Assembly (NCBI GenBank): GCA_009780285.1
Contig: WRAL01000015.1
Location: forward strand, 1 to 12,418
Source: Treponema sp.
GTDB taxonomy: Bacteria; Spirochaetota; Spirochaetia; Treponematales; Breznakiellaceae
Length of the DNA stretch: 12,418 nucleotides
Direction: 5' to 3'
A model generated the notes under the pieces. The model saw only the letters and a program-made list of their open reading frames with translations, was not told the DNA's origin and did not search any database. Both the position numbers and the translations under genes were made by a program. Below are positions 5,971 to 12,161 of the stretch, in pieces; within the stretch, counting starts at the first letter, position 1, and every line of letters starts with the position of its first letter.

Positions 5971-7753
5971 AATAGAAGTTACGCATGACATGTTCTTTCG
6001 GCTTGCCTCTCCTGACGGCAAGCGCGCGTGGAATACAAAAGAAGAATTCGAGGAAGCGCTCGTTTGCGCCAAGGCGGAATTGGACAGCCAATACCCCCCC
6101 CCGGGGGGGGATCCTTCGGGATCCCCCGGGGGGAATCCCGAGGGAATGATAAAGATTGAGCTGAACGACACGAATCGTCCTGACTTGTGGGGAACGGCGG
6201 GGCTTGCGCGCCAGCTTGCCTCGCACTGTTTCGAAAAAACATACGAGTATCCGTTTTTTTCGCGCCCCGGCGACATGAAAAAAACAAGCCGTCATGTCAT
6301 CGTCGAAAAGTCCGTCGAAAAGGCGCGGCCCTTTCTCGCCGGCTTTATCGCCAAAGGCGCGGCCATTTCCGACGCGGGGCTCAAGGACATGATCCAAACG
6401 CAGGAAAAGCTGGCCTGGAATTTCGGCCGCAGGCGACGCGGCGTTTCGATGGGCCTTTACCGCGTCTCGCGCGTTCAGTGGCCGATTATTTACAAGGGCG
6501 TGGATCCGGACGCCGTTTCCTTCGAGCCTTTGCAGTGGGAAGGCAAGCTAACCCTGCGCGAGATTCTCGCGCGTCACCCCAAAGGGCAGGAATACGCCTT
6601 CATTCTGGAAAAGGAGCCCGCGCATCCCTTCCTGGTCGATTCGGCCGGGAACGCGCTTTCCTATCCGCCCATCATTAATTCCTCGGATTCGGGCGCGGTG
6701 CAGGTGGGCGACACGGAGATTTTCGTCGAGCTTACCGGCACGGACATGCGCATGGTCGCGCTGGCCGCTTCCATCGTGGCCTGCGATATGGCCGACAACG
6801 GCTTTGAGATAGAGCCGGTCGAGGCGCGCTACGAGTCCGACACGCCTTTTGGAAAGAACGTCGTCTTTCCCTATTACTTTCAGGAGCCGGTTTTTTGCTC
6901 GCTGGCGCGCGTGGAAAAATTCCTGGGCGAAAAGCTTTGCGCGCAGGATTGCATTCAGGCGCTTGCGCGCATGGGGGTTAAGGCCGAAAAAACCATGTCG
7001 CGGGAAAAAGGCTCTGCGCCTGACTCCGCCGAGGTCGAGGGCGTTCTTGCCCGGCCGCCCGAATACCGCAACGACTTTCTTCACGCCGCCGACATAGTCG
7101 AGGACGTGATGATAGGGCGCGGCCTTGGTTCCTTCAAGCCGGAGCGCCCAAGCGAGCCGACCTTGGGACGGCTGAGCGCGCTTACGATTTTTAGCAGAAG
7201 CGTTAAGGAAATTTTCGTCGGCCTGGGATTCCAGGAAATGATCTATAACTACCTTGGCTCGCGCAAGGAACTGTGCGACAATATGCGCGCGGACGGCAAA
7301 CGGATGATCCGCATCGCCAACCCCATGACGGAAAAATACGAGTACCTGCGCGATTCGGTAATCGCCTCGCTCATGGCGAGCGAGGCCGTTTCCGGCCATG
7401 CCGTGTATCCGCATAAAATTTTCGAGGTTGGAAAAATCGCCTTTTTGGACGAGGCCGAAAATTACGGCACCGCGACGCGCCAGTACGCAGGCTTTCTTTG
7501 CGCCGACAAGGACGCGAACTTTAACGCCGCCGCCGCGTACATGCAAACATTGTTTTACTATTTGTCCCTCGAATACAAGGCCGCCGAATCCGACGATCCG
7601 CGCTTTATCCCGGGCCGCGCCGCCGCGCTAATTGCAGGCGGAAAGCCCGTGGGCGTTTTTGGCGAGATTCATCCCGAGGCCCTGGATAACTGGGGCGTCG
7701 CCGTTCCCTGCGTCGCCGGGGAAATCGACCTGGAAGCGCTTCTCGCGCTGTAG
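5963..7753 (+). CDS. pheT: Phenylalanyl-tRNA synthetase beta subunit, archaeal/eukaryotic type
   Basis: The 596-residue product begins MPKIEVTHDMFFRL and has the archaeal-type beta layout: an N-terminal domain with ELNDTNRPDLWGTAGLARQL (66-85), a B3/4 editing-like region (about 100-285, with NSSDSGAVQVGDTEIFVELT at 239-258), a B5 part ending RPPEYRNDFLHAADIVEDVM (364-383) and a catalytic-core-like C-terminus (about 400-596). It pairs with PheS, binds tRNA and should hydrolyse mischarged Tyr-tRNA-Phe. The length fits archaeal-type beta subunits (about 550-600), not the roughly 800 residues of typical bacterial ones. Residues 45-61 (PPPGGDPSGSPGGNPEG) form a low-complexity insert between two conserved stretches; in archaeal relatives only a short linker is found there. 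Its DNA is a nest of palindromes with C9 and G8 runs, yet the frame is intact. The start overlaps pheS by eight bases. Confidence 0.95.
   Translation: MPKIEVTHDMFFRLASPDGKRAWNTKEEFEEALVCAKAELDSQYPPPGGDPSGSPGGNPEGMIKIELNDTNRPDLWGTAGLARQLASHCFEKTYEYPFFSRPGDMKKTSRHVIVEKSVEKARPFLAGFIAKGAAISDAGLKDMIQTQEKLAWNFGRRRRGVSMGLYRVSRVQWPIIYKGVDPDAVSFEPLQWEGKLTLREILARHPKGQEYAFILEKEPAHPFLVDSAGNALSYPPIINSSDSGAVQVGDTEIFVELTGTDMRMVALAASIVACDMADNGFEIEPVEARYESDTPFGKNVVFPYYFQEPVFCSLARVEKFLGEKLCAQDCIQALARMGVKAEKTMSREKGSAPDSAEVEGVLARPPEYRNDFLHAADIVEDVMIGRGLGSFKPERPSEPTLGRLSALTIFSRSVKEIFVGLGFQEMIYNYLGSRKELCDNMRADGKRMIRIANPMTEKYEYLRDSVIASLMASEAVSGHAVYPHKIFEVGKIAFLDEAENYGTATRQYAGFLCADKDANFNAAAAYMQTLFYYLSLEYKAAESDDPRFIPGRAAALIAGGKPVGVFGEIHPEALDNWGVAVPCVAGEIDLEALLAL
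6094..6144. repeat. Nested palindromes with C9G8 run inside pheT
   Basis: C9 (6094-6102) is followed by G8 (6103-6110). GGGGGATCC (6106-6114) then pairs with GGATCCCCC (6119-6127) around TTCG, which gives a C(UUCG)G tetraloop in RNA. TCGGGATCCCCC (6116-6127) can instead pair with GGGGGGAATCCCGA (6128-6141) with little mismatch. The block encodes residues 45-61 of PheT in frame. It looks like a small palindromic element or a repeat expansion accepted in a surface loop. No second copy is seen in the window. Confidence 0.75.
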
Positions 7754-7772
7754 CGCTTGGGATGAGGGGGCG

Positions 7773-7835
7773 GCGATCCATTGCCCAATAGCGCCGGGAC
7801 GATTCCGCGATGGATCGCTTTGCTGCGCTCGGGGT
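7773..7835. repeat. Degenerate REP-like palindromic element between pheT and the DUF3996 gene
   Basis: GCGATCCAT (7773-7781) and ATGGATCGC (7810-7818) form a 9-bp inverted repeat around 28 bases. On the minus strand, CCCCGAGCGCAGCAAAGCGATCC resembles the widespread dispersed repeat built on CATTGCGAGCGAAGCGAAGC, here degenerate. It lies 20 bases after the pheT stop codon. The hairpin could end or stabilise the pheST transcript, although no T-run follows it. Confidence 0.5.
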
Positions 7836-7872
7836 GGTAAAATTGATTTCCCTGCTTCGACGTGTATTCCGC

Positions 7873-7899
7873 TTGACGAAACGGCATTTTTTGTATAAC
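7873..7899 (+). promoter_or_regulatory. Predicted promoter of the DUF3996 outer-membrane protein gene
   Basis: TTGACG (7873-7878, 5/6 match) and TATAAC (7894-7899, 5/6 match) are 15 bases apart, a short but usable spacing. The region is clearly more AT-rich than its surroundings, and TTATTAT follows the -10 box. The leader would be about 58 bases, with AGGAGG near its end. Confidence 0.55.
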
Positions 7900-7963
7900 T
7901 TATTATCATGCGATTGAAGGCCCAGCAAAAAAATCAACCGGCGCCTTCGTCCGTAGGAGGAAA

Positions 7964-8473
7964 ATGAAGAAAAAACTTGCGCTTGCCTTGACTCTTGCGA
8001 CTTTTGTGTCCGCCGGCGCCGCCTTTGCCAGTCCCGTTCATCCGGGCGGTCTTGGAATTGGCGCGCTTTGGGGGGGGACTATCAACAACAACGACTTCCA
8101 TAACAACGTGGCCCTCTCTTTGAAGTTGCCGGGCATTCCGATTTTTTGGGGAGCCACTGTCAACTTTGGAGAAGCTTTTGGCATTGGGCTTCAGGGAGAC
8201 TATTACTTTCTGGGCGGCCCAATCGTGCCGACGCTTTCATGGTTCCTGGGTTTTGGCGGCTACGCCGATATCCGGCTAGGGGACAATGCTTCCATCGGTT
8301 TCGGCGGGCGCCTGCCCATCGGCCTGACATGGCAGCCGATCAGCCTTTTGGAGGTATTCCTCAACGCGGCGCCAAGACTTGGCGCCAGGATACAGACAGG
8401 CTCTGGCGGGGGGTTCCATTTTCCAAGCGGTGGCTTCTTTCTGTTTGAAGCCGGCCTTAGGATCTGGATTTAA
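7964..8473 (+). CDS. Small outer-membrane beta-barrel protein, DUF3996-like
   Basis: The 169-residue product has a clear signal peptide (MKKKLALALTLATFVSAGAA) with likely cleavage after AFA at residue 22. The mature part is Gly- and aromatic-rich with alternating strands typical of an 8-stranded barrel: LGIGALWGGTI (30-40), SLKLPGIPIFWGATVNFG, GIGLQGDYYFLGG, LSWFLGFGGYADIRLG, SIGFGGRLPIGLTWQPI, LLEVFLNAAPRLGARI, and the final FLFEAGLRIWI. This pattern matches the spirochaetal DUF3996 family, which includes Borrelia BAPKO_0422, as far as can be judged by eye. The predicted site is the outer membrane; its exact role is not known. TAGGAGG lies three bases before the ATG. It has its own promoter and terminator, so it is monocistronic. 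Its base composition is less GC-biased than its neighbours. Confidence 0.82.
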   Translation: MKKKLALALTLATFVSAGAAFASPVHPGGLGIGALWGGTINNNDFHNNVALSLKLPGIPIFWGATVNFGEAFGIGLQGDYYFLGGPIVPTLSWFLGFGGYADIRLGDNASIGFGGRLPIGLTWQPISLLEVFLNAAPRLGARIQTGSGGGFHFPSGGFFLFEAGLRIWI

Positions 8474-8480
8474 CAATGCG

Positions 8481-8509
8481 GCCCGCGCTTTTTGCGCGGG
8501 CTTTTTTTT
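8481..8509 (+). terminator. Rho-independent terminator of the DUF3996 gene
   Basis: A perfect 8-bp stem GCCCGCGC (8481-8488) and GCGCGGGC (8494-8501) with a TTTTT loop is followed by eight T (8502-8509). It lies between convergent genes; on the minus strand no T-run follows the stem, so it should act mainly on plus-strand transcription. Confidence 0.95.
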
Positions 8510-8526
8510 GTGCGAGCTTTTGGCCC

Positions 8527-9567
8527 CTACCTGCCCATGCTTTTAAAGCCCTGCACGCGCGCGCTGGCCGTCGCGTCCAGGCCGGAAACTTTTCCCTCGA
8601 TCAAATACCTGTAGCCTATGCCGGCGACCATCGCGCCGTTGTCCGCGCAGAATTCCGGCGCGGGAAAAACGCCTTTGATGTCGGCGCGCGCGCCCAAAAG
8701 CGCGCGAAGGCGCGAGTTCGCCGCGACGCCGCCTCCCAGTACCGCCGTCGAAAGGCCGGTTTCGCCCGCCGCCTCGAAAAGCGCGCGCAAAAGTATGTCC
8801 ACGGCCGTTTTCTGAAACGACGCTGCTATATCCGCCGGGGGCGCGTCCCCGCTCGCTCCGCTTGCGCGAAATTTGTCCAGCTGGTTGATCGCGGCGTTTT
8901 TCAGGCCGGAATACGAAACGTCGCAGCGGCTTTGGCCTTTTTTCAAGGTGGGCATGGGGAAGCGAAAGGCGCCTTCGTCCCCCTCGCGCGCGAGCTTGTC
9001 GATAACCTGGCCGCCCGGGTATCCAAAGCCGTGGTGCTTGGCCACTTTGTCGAATGCCTCGCCGGCCGCGTCGTCCACGGTGGCGCCAAGAACGCGTATT
9101 TCGTCGAAGCCGTCGGCGCGGCAGATTATCGTATGGCCGCCGGAGACTAAAAGCCCCAGAAAAGGGTAGGGCGGGACGGCGCTTTCGCTTTCGCCTGGCT
9201 TGCGCAGGCGCGCCGCGTAAAGGTGGGCCTTCATGTGATCCACGGCGATTAAGGGAAGGCCGCGCGCCCAGGCGAAGGACTTGGCAAAGGAAAGGCCGAC
9301 GATCAGGGCGCCCAAAAGCCCGGGCCTGTTCGAAACGGCCACCGCGTCTAGGCCATCGGCGCCAATGCCGGCGCGCCGGAGCGCCTCGGCCACGACGGCG
9401 CCTATCCACTCGGCGTGCTTTCTCCCGGCAATTTCCGGCACCACGCCGTTGTAAGGCGCGTGGAAGGGAATCTGCGTGGCGACGACGTTCGAAAGCGCGA
9501 TCTCTCCGTTCCGGACGACGGCGGCCGCGCATTCGTCGCAGGAAGTGTCTATGCCCAGTACGTTCAT
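8527..9567 (-). CDS. tsaD: tRNA N6-adenosine threonylcarbamoyltransferase TsaD
   Basis: The 346-residue protein has the complete Kae1/TsaD signature: MNVLGIDTSCDECAAAVV at 1-18, GVVPEIAGRKH (41-51), NRPGLLGALIVGLSFAKS (80-97), metal ligands H111 and H115 in HMKAHLYA, LVSGGHT (140-146), DDAAGEAFDKVAK (165-177), SYSGLKNA (219-226), LGGGVAANSRLR (277-288) and FCADNGAMVAG with metal ligand D309. It transfers the threonylcarbamoyl group to A37 of ANN-decoding tRNAs (t6A), in the cytoplasm with TsaB and TsaE, which are not in the window. The frame extends upstream to 9861, but the ATG at 9567 fits the family N-terminus and lies one base after the stop of the preceding lipoprotein gene. There is no clear ribosome site, so translation probably depends on coupling to that gene. 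All key residues are present. Confidence 0.97.
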   Translation of the reverse strand: MNVLGIDTSCDECAAAVVRNGEIALSNVVATQIPFHAPYNGVVPEIAGRKHAEWIGAVVAEALRRAGIGADGLDAVAVSNRPGLLGALIVGLSFAKSFAWARGLPLIAVDHMKAHLYAARLRKPGESESAVPPYPFLGLLVSGGHTIICRADGFDEIRVLGATVDDAAGEAFDKVAKHHGFGYPGGQVIDKLAREGDEGAFRFPMPTLKKGQSRCDVSYSGLKNAAINQLDKFRASGASGDAPPADIAASFQKTAVDILLRALFEAAGETGLSTAVLGGGVAANSRLRALLGARADIKGVFPAPEFCADNGAMVAGIGYRYLIEGKVSGLDATASARVQGFKSMGR

Positions 9568-9568
9568 C

Positions 9569-10618
9569 TTAGCGTCGCGGCACGAGCTGGGAAAGATAGC
9601 TCGCAAGCAGGTCCCTATACTCGCCGTCGATTCTTTGCTCGGCGACGATAAAGACGCGGTTTTCCGCCTCGGACTGGGTTCTGTGCCCCTCGCGCAGGGC
9701 GAAGTTGAAGGGCAGAAGAACCGCGCCGGATTCAATCTCGACAAGGTTCGCGGCAAGCTCCATGCGCGCGAAAACGTTCGCGCCTGAGTGATCCGTGGGC
9801 AAAACGATCGCCTCCACCTCCAGGGCATAGCGCGGGCTTGCGCCGCCGGTCCTGAATCCAAGCTCGGCGAAGGCCCGCGCGAAGGCGCCCTGAATCCTGC
9901 CGGCGCGATCGCCGCGAACGTTTACGGCGATGGGAGTCTGCGCGGCGATTTCCCGCGCCGCGCGCCTGAGGTCGTCGCCGCGCGCAAGGCCGGGCTGAGG
10001 CGCGCCCAAAACGGAAAGCACGGCGCCGTAGCTTAAATTGACGTCGGCGATCACGGCGGCGGCCTGATGGCGCGAAAAGCCGTCCAGGGTATTTCTCCGC
10101 TCGGCCGGAATGTCGACAAGGTTTTCGATTATTTCCTGATTGGCGCGCAGCATTTCCGTGTAAAGCCGTATCGCGCGGGCCCTGTCCATGACGGCAAGCG
10201 CGTGGTGGCTTCCCCGGCCGTCCGTCCAAAAGTCGCCTATCTCAACGCCCATAAGGTTGTCGATTCCGGCCTCGAGTACTATCGTGCGGTCAAAGGTTAC
10301 GTCCTCCCAGGTGGCCGCCGCCCCGCCGGAAATCATTTCCCGGTAGGATTCGGCGAGCCTTGAATCAACCTGAACATCCACGCCGAATTCCATTATTAGA
10401 AGGCGAAGCGCGTCGGCTTCGGCGGCCTGGCGGCTTTCGCCCTGCCCGGAGGCGAGCAGGTACGCCGGCCGGGATGCGCGGTAGCCGGAAAAATTCCTTA
10501 CCCATTCCGGCTGTTCCGCGCCGGGCCACACGATGGACGGAGCGCCGGCGCAGGAGGCGAGCGCCGGCGCGAAAGCCAGCGCGAAAGCTAACCGTGAAAA
10601 AAAACTTTTCGCGCCCAT
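9569..10618 (-). CDS. LPP20-like lipoprotein (third of three), 349 residues
   Basis: The product begins with a lipoprotein signal peptide, basic N-terminus MGAKSFFSR then a hydrophobic core, ending in the lipobox LASC with C23. After it comes PEWVRNF (38-44) and an LPP20-like segment, YLLASGQGESRQAAEADALR (53-72), in which a G-x-G turn is followed by an Ala-rich helix. A second domain (about 235-349) has alternating strands (ALEVEAIVLP, ARMELAANLVEIESGAVLLP) and ends YLSQLVPRR. The family is anchored to a membrane and found in many spirochaetes and Helicobacter; no reaction is known. The open frame extends to 10687, but GGGGAGG four bases before the ATG at 10618 and the signal peptide fix the start. 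It follows the second lipoprotein by 43 bases and precedes tsaD by one base, placing all in one operon. Confidence 0.82.
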   Translation of the reverse strand: MGAKSFFSRLAFALAFAPALASCAGAPSIVWPGAEQPEWVRNFSGYRASRPAYLLASGQGESRQAAEADALRLLIMEFGVDVQVDSRLAESYREMISGGAAATWEDVTFDRTIVLEAGIDNLMGVEIGDFWTDGRGSHHALAVMDRARAIRLYTEMLRANQEIIENLVDIPAERRNTLDGFSRHQAAAVIADVNLSYGAVLSVLGAPQPGLARGDDLRRAAREIAAQTPIAVNVRGDRAGRIQGAFARAFAELGFRTGGASPRYALEVEAIVLPTDHSGANVFARMELAANLVEIESGAVLLPFNFALREGHRTQSEAENRVFIVAEQRIDGEYRDLLASYLSQLVPRR

Positions 10619-10622
10619 CGCG

Positions 10623-10629
10623 CCTCCCC
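10623..10629 (-). promoter_or_regulatory. Ribosome binding site of the third lipoprotein gene
   Basis: GGGGAGG on the minus strand lies four bases before the ATG at 10618 and excludes the upstream in-frame codons, which would mask the lipoprotein signal peptide. Confidence 0.8.
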
Positions 10630-10661
10630 GCTCGTTTTTGTCGTAAAGAAATTCATACACG

Positions 10662-11453
10662 CTACCGCGCCAGCCTGCCGACGGCAAGAGTGTAGACCGA
10701 CATGTCCCATGGGTCTATCCAAAATTCTATTATCCTAAAATCCACCAGGATTCCCTCGCTCCTGGAACTGATATAGCTTACGGAGCCTTGGCCCGGCGCG
10801 TCGATCTCGAAAATCCGCATGTCGCTACCCCCGGCCATAATCATCCTCGCCGCCGCGGCCTGCGCCGATCTCATGGCGGTATCGCGCAGCCAGATTTGGT
10901 TTTGCGAAAAGCCGACGGCGGTCAGGTGCCCGGCGATCCAGGGCAGGTTCGCGCCGCCGGCCCATTCCGGCCGGCCCTGCGCGTCAAGTCGCGACGAGGG
11001 CGTCGCGACGCGCGAGACCTGCGCGCCGTAGGTAAAGCGCACGAGCGAGCCGGAATCGAACAATAGAACGTCGCGATCCGGATCGAAAAAAAGGCGGTCG
11101 AGGAAGCGCTCGTGGTCCTGAATGAAAGGCCGCAGATCCACGCTGGATTCGGCTATAAAGTCAAAAACGCTTGCGCCGGAGCGCTGGAAGAATTCCACCC
11201 GTCCTTCAAGGCCGTAAAAAAGGGCCACCTTGCGCGCCGCGTCGTTTTTTGCCGCGTCTATCTCGTCCGCGCGCCGCGCAAGCCGGCTGGAAATGCCTAT
11301 CACGACAAGCGCGCCTTCGCTCGAGGCAAGGACGAACCGGCCGGATTCCCACTGCGCCGGCATCGAGAACGAGTCGCCGGCCTCCCTTAAAGGAAGCTGG
11401 GCGCAGGCGCTCAAAAAAAGCGCCGCGCCCAAAGCGAGAAAGGCCCTGCCCAA
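10662..11453 (-). CDS. LPP20-like lipoprotein (second of three) with two related half-domains, 263 residues
   Basis: A short signal peptide (GRAFLALGAALFLSAC) ends in the lipobox LSAC with C17, so a membrane lipoprotein is predicted. Two LPP20-like segments are seen: ALVVIGISSRLARRADEIDA (48-67) leading into an Ala-rich helix, and LTAVGFSQNQIWLRDTAMRS (177-196), also leading into an Ala-rich helix. Between them is a stretch with RPEWAGGANLPW (161-172), which recalls the PEWV pre-domain motif of its neighbour. This suggests internal duplication. Function is unknown. The start is uncertain: the best candidate is TTG (11451-11453) with no ribosome site, 49 bases after the stop of the first lipoprotein gene; CTG or ATT codons further upstream would give a longer signal peptide. 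It sits between two lipoproteins of the same kind in one direction. Confidence 0.75.
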   Translation of the reverse strand: MGRAFLALGAALFLSACAQLPLREAGDSFSMPAQWESGRFVLASSEGALVVIGISSRLARRADEIDAAKNDAARKVALFYGLEGRVEFFQRSGASVFDFIAESSVDLRPFIQDHERFLDRLFFDPDRDVLLFDSGSLVRFTYGAQVSRVATPSSRLDAQGRPEWAGGANLPWIAGHLTAVGFSQNQIWLRDTAMRSAQAAAARMIMAGGSDMRIFEIDAPGQGSVSYISSRSEGILVDFRIIEFWIDPWDMSVYTLAVGRLAR

Positions 11454-11502
11454 GGAGAATCCCGCTATCCCGCGCGGCGCAATCAGCGTCGCGCGAGCGC
11501 GC

Positions 11503-12069
11503 CTAGTCGTGGTTCCTAAGAACCGGCGGCTGGGAATTCTGATCCGTAAGCGCCTGGTTCATGCGATCCAGCGCCCACTGCGCGTTGGCCATGTGAGGGG
11601 CGAGCGCGGCCGCGGACTGGCTTGCCGTCATGATCTCGTTGGCGATGTTGTCCGTGGAAAGAATCACGATGGTGATCTGCTCGCCGTTGATCATAAGCTC
11701 GTCCTGAATCACGGCGCCGCGAAGCTGGGAGCTGGCAAGGGTCTGGGTGATGCTTTCCTGGAACGAAAGCAGGGCCCGCTGCTCGGCCTCGGAGCCGGCC
11801 ATGTAGTCGGTAACCATGTTGCGCACCACCACGTCGAGCTGGCGCACGATTTCGGCCCGCGCCCTGGCCTCGGCGATGTTTCTCGCCATCGCCCTGTTCG
11901 AATGCACGGAGGTCCCGATGCCCAGAAGCGCGTTTTCAGGCGACCTTTGCCTGGTTTCGCGAATAAAGCGGCTGACCGGATCGTCCTGGGCAGGCCCGCT
12001 CGTGCCGCAGGAAACGGCCATGAAAGCCGAGGCGACGGCCAAGGCAAGGATAATAGGCAATTTTCTCAT
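11503..12069 (-). CDS. LPP20 family lipoprotein (first of three), 188 residues
   Basis: The product starts MRKLPIILALAVASAFMAVSC, a signal peptide with a relaxed spirochaetal lipobox (AVSC, C21). The mature protein has the LPP20-type core ENALLGIGTSVHSNRAMARN (45-64), then a long Ala/Arg-rich helix and VVVRNMVTDYM (80-90), followed by a mixed alpha/beta part (QDELMINGEQITIVILSTD). It lacks the extra domain of its two neighbours and ends in a Gln/Asn-rich tail. It is probably anchored in a membrane facing the periplasm; no molecular role is known. The ATG at 12069 is preferred over one five codons upstream because GGAGGAG lies six bases before it and the signal peptide starts there. It is the first gene after a TATAAT promoter and heads the lipoprotein-tsaD operon. 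Confidence 0.83.
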   Translation of the reverse strand: MRKLPIILALAVASAFMAVSCGTSGPAQDDPVSRFIRETRQRSPENALLGIGTSVHSNRAMARNIAEARARAEIVRQLDVVVRNMVTDYMAGSEAEQRALLSFQESITQTLASSQLRGAVIQDELMINGEQITIVILSTDNIANEIMTASQSAAALAPHMANAQWALDRMNQALTDQNSQPPVLRNHD

Positions 12070-12075
12070 TCCACT

Positions 12076-12082
12076 CTCCTCC
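12076..12082 (-). promoter_or_regulatory. Ribosome binding site of the first LPP20 lipoprotein gene
   Basis: GGAGGAG on the minus strand lies six bases before the ATG at 12069 and decides between it and the ATG five codons upstream. Confidence 0.85.
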
Positions 12083-12115
12083 AACTGTTTTCACGCCAAT
12101 TTAGACGCTGCCTCA

Positions 12116-12144
12116 ATTATACGGGAAAAGGCGCGAGGGGTGAA
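12116..12144 (-). promoter_or_regulatory. Predicted promoter of the lipoprotein-tsaD operon
   Basis: A perfect TATAAT (12116-12121) follows TTCACC (12139-12144, 4/6 match to TTGACA) by 17 bases on the minus strand. The leader would be about 40 bases and carries a strong ribosome site. It is the best -10 box in the window, and it sits directly before the first lipoprotein gene. Confidence 0.7.
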
Positions 12145-12160
12145 GCCCCACGCGCGGGGC
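12145..12160. repeat. GC hairpin just after the outer-membrane protein gene
   Basis: GCCCC (12145-12149) and GGGGC (12156-12160) flank six bases and start one base past the stop codon of the right-edge gene. No T-run follows on the minus strand, so it is a weak terminator candidate. On the minus strand the GGGG arm could also pair with CCCC just beyond TTCA, enclosing part of the operon's -35 box. Confidence 0.35.
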
Positions 12161-12161
12161 G

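Noticed and set aside
6094..6144. Frameshift or pseudogene in pheT at the homopolymer runs
   Set aside because: The frame through the C9G8 block joins conserved sequence on both sides, so the gene is intact as given.
4774..6276. 500-codon open frame on the minus strand across pheS and pheT
   Set aside because: It is antisense to two clearly conserved synthetase genes, its translation is rich in Arg, Ala and Gly without domain motifs, and the GC-rich third positions of pheS and pheT explain the lack of stops.
6548..7546. 332-codon minus-strand frame opposite pheT
   Set aside because: It lies wholly within the conserved pheT coding region, with no motif or ribosome site of its own.
7754..7963. 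tRNA, small ORF or riboswitch in the pheT to DUF3996 spacer
   Set aside because: No cloverleaf, conserved aptamer or ORF with a ribosome site was seen. The spacer is explained by the REP-like repeat, a promoter and a ribosome site.
9568..9861. N-terminal extension of tsaD by 98 codons
   Set aside because: It overlaps the 3' part of the lipoprotein gene, and the TsaD family N-terminus MNVLGIDTS begins at 9567.
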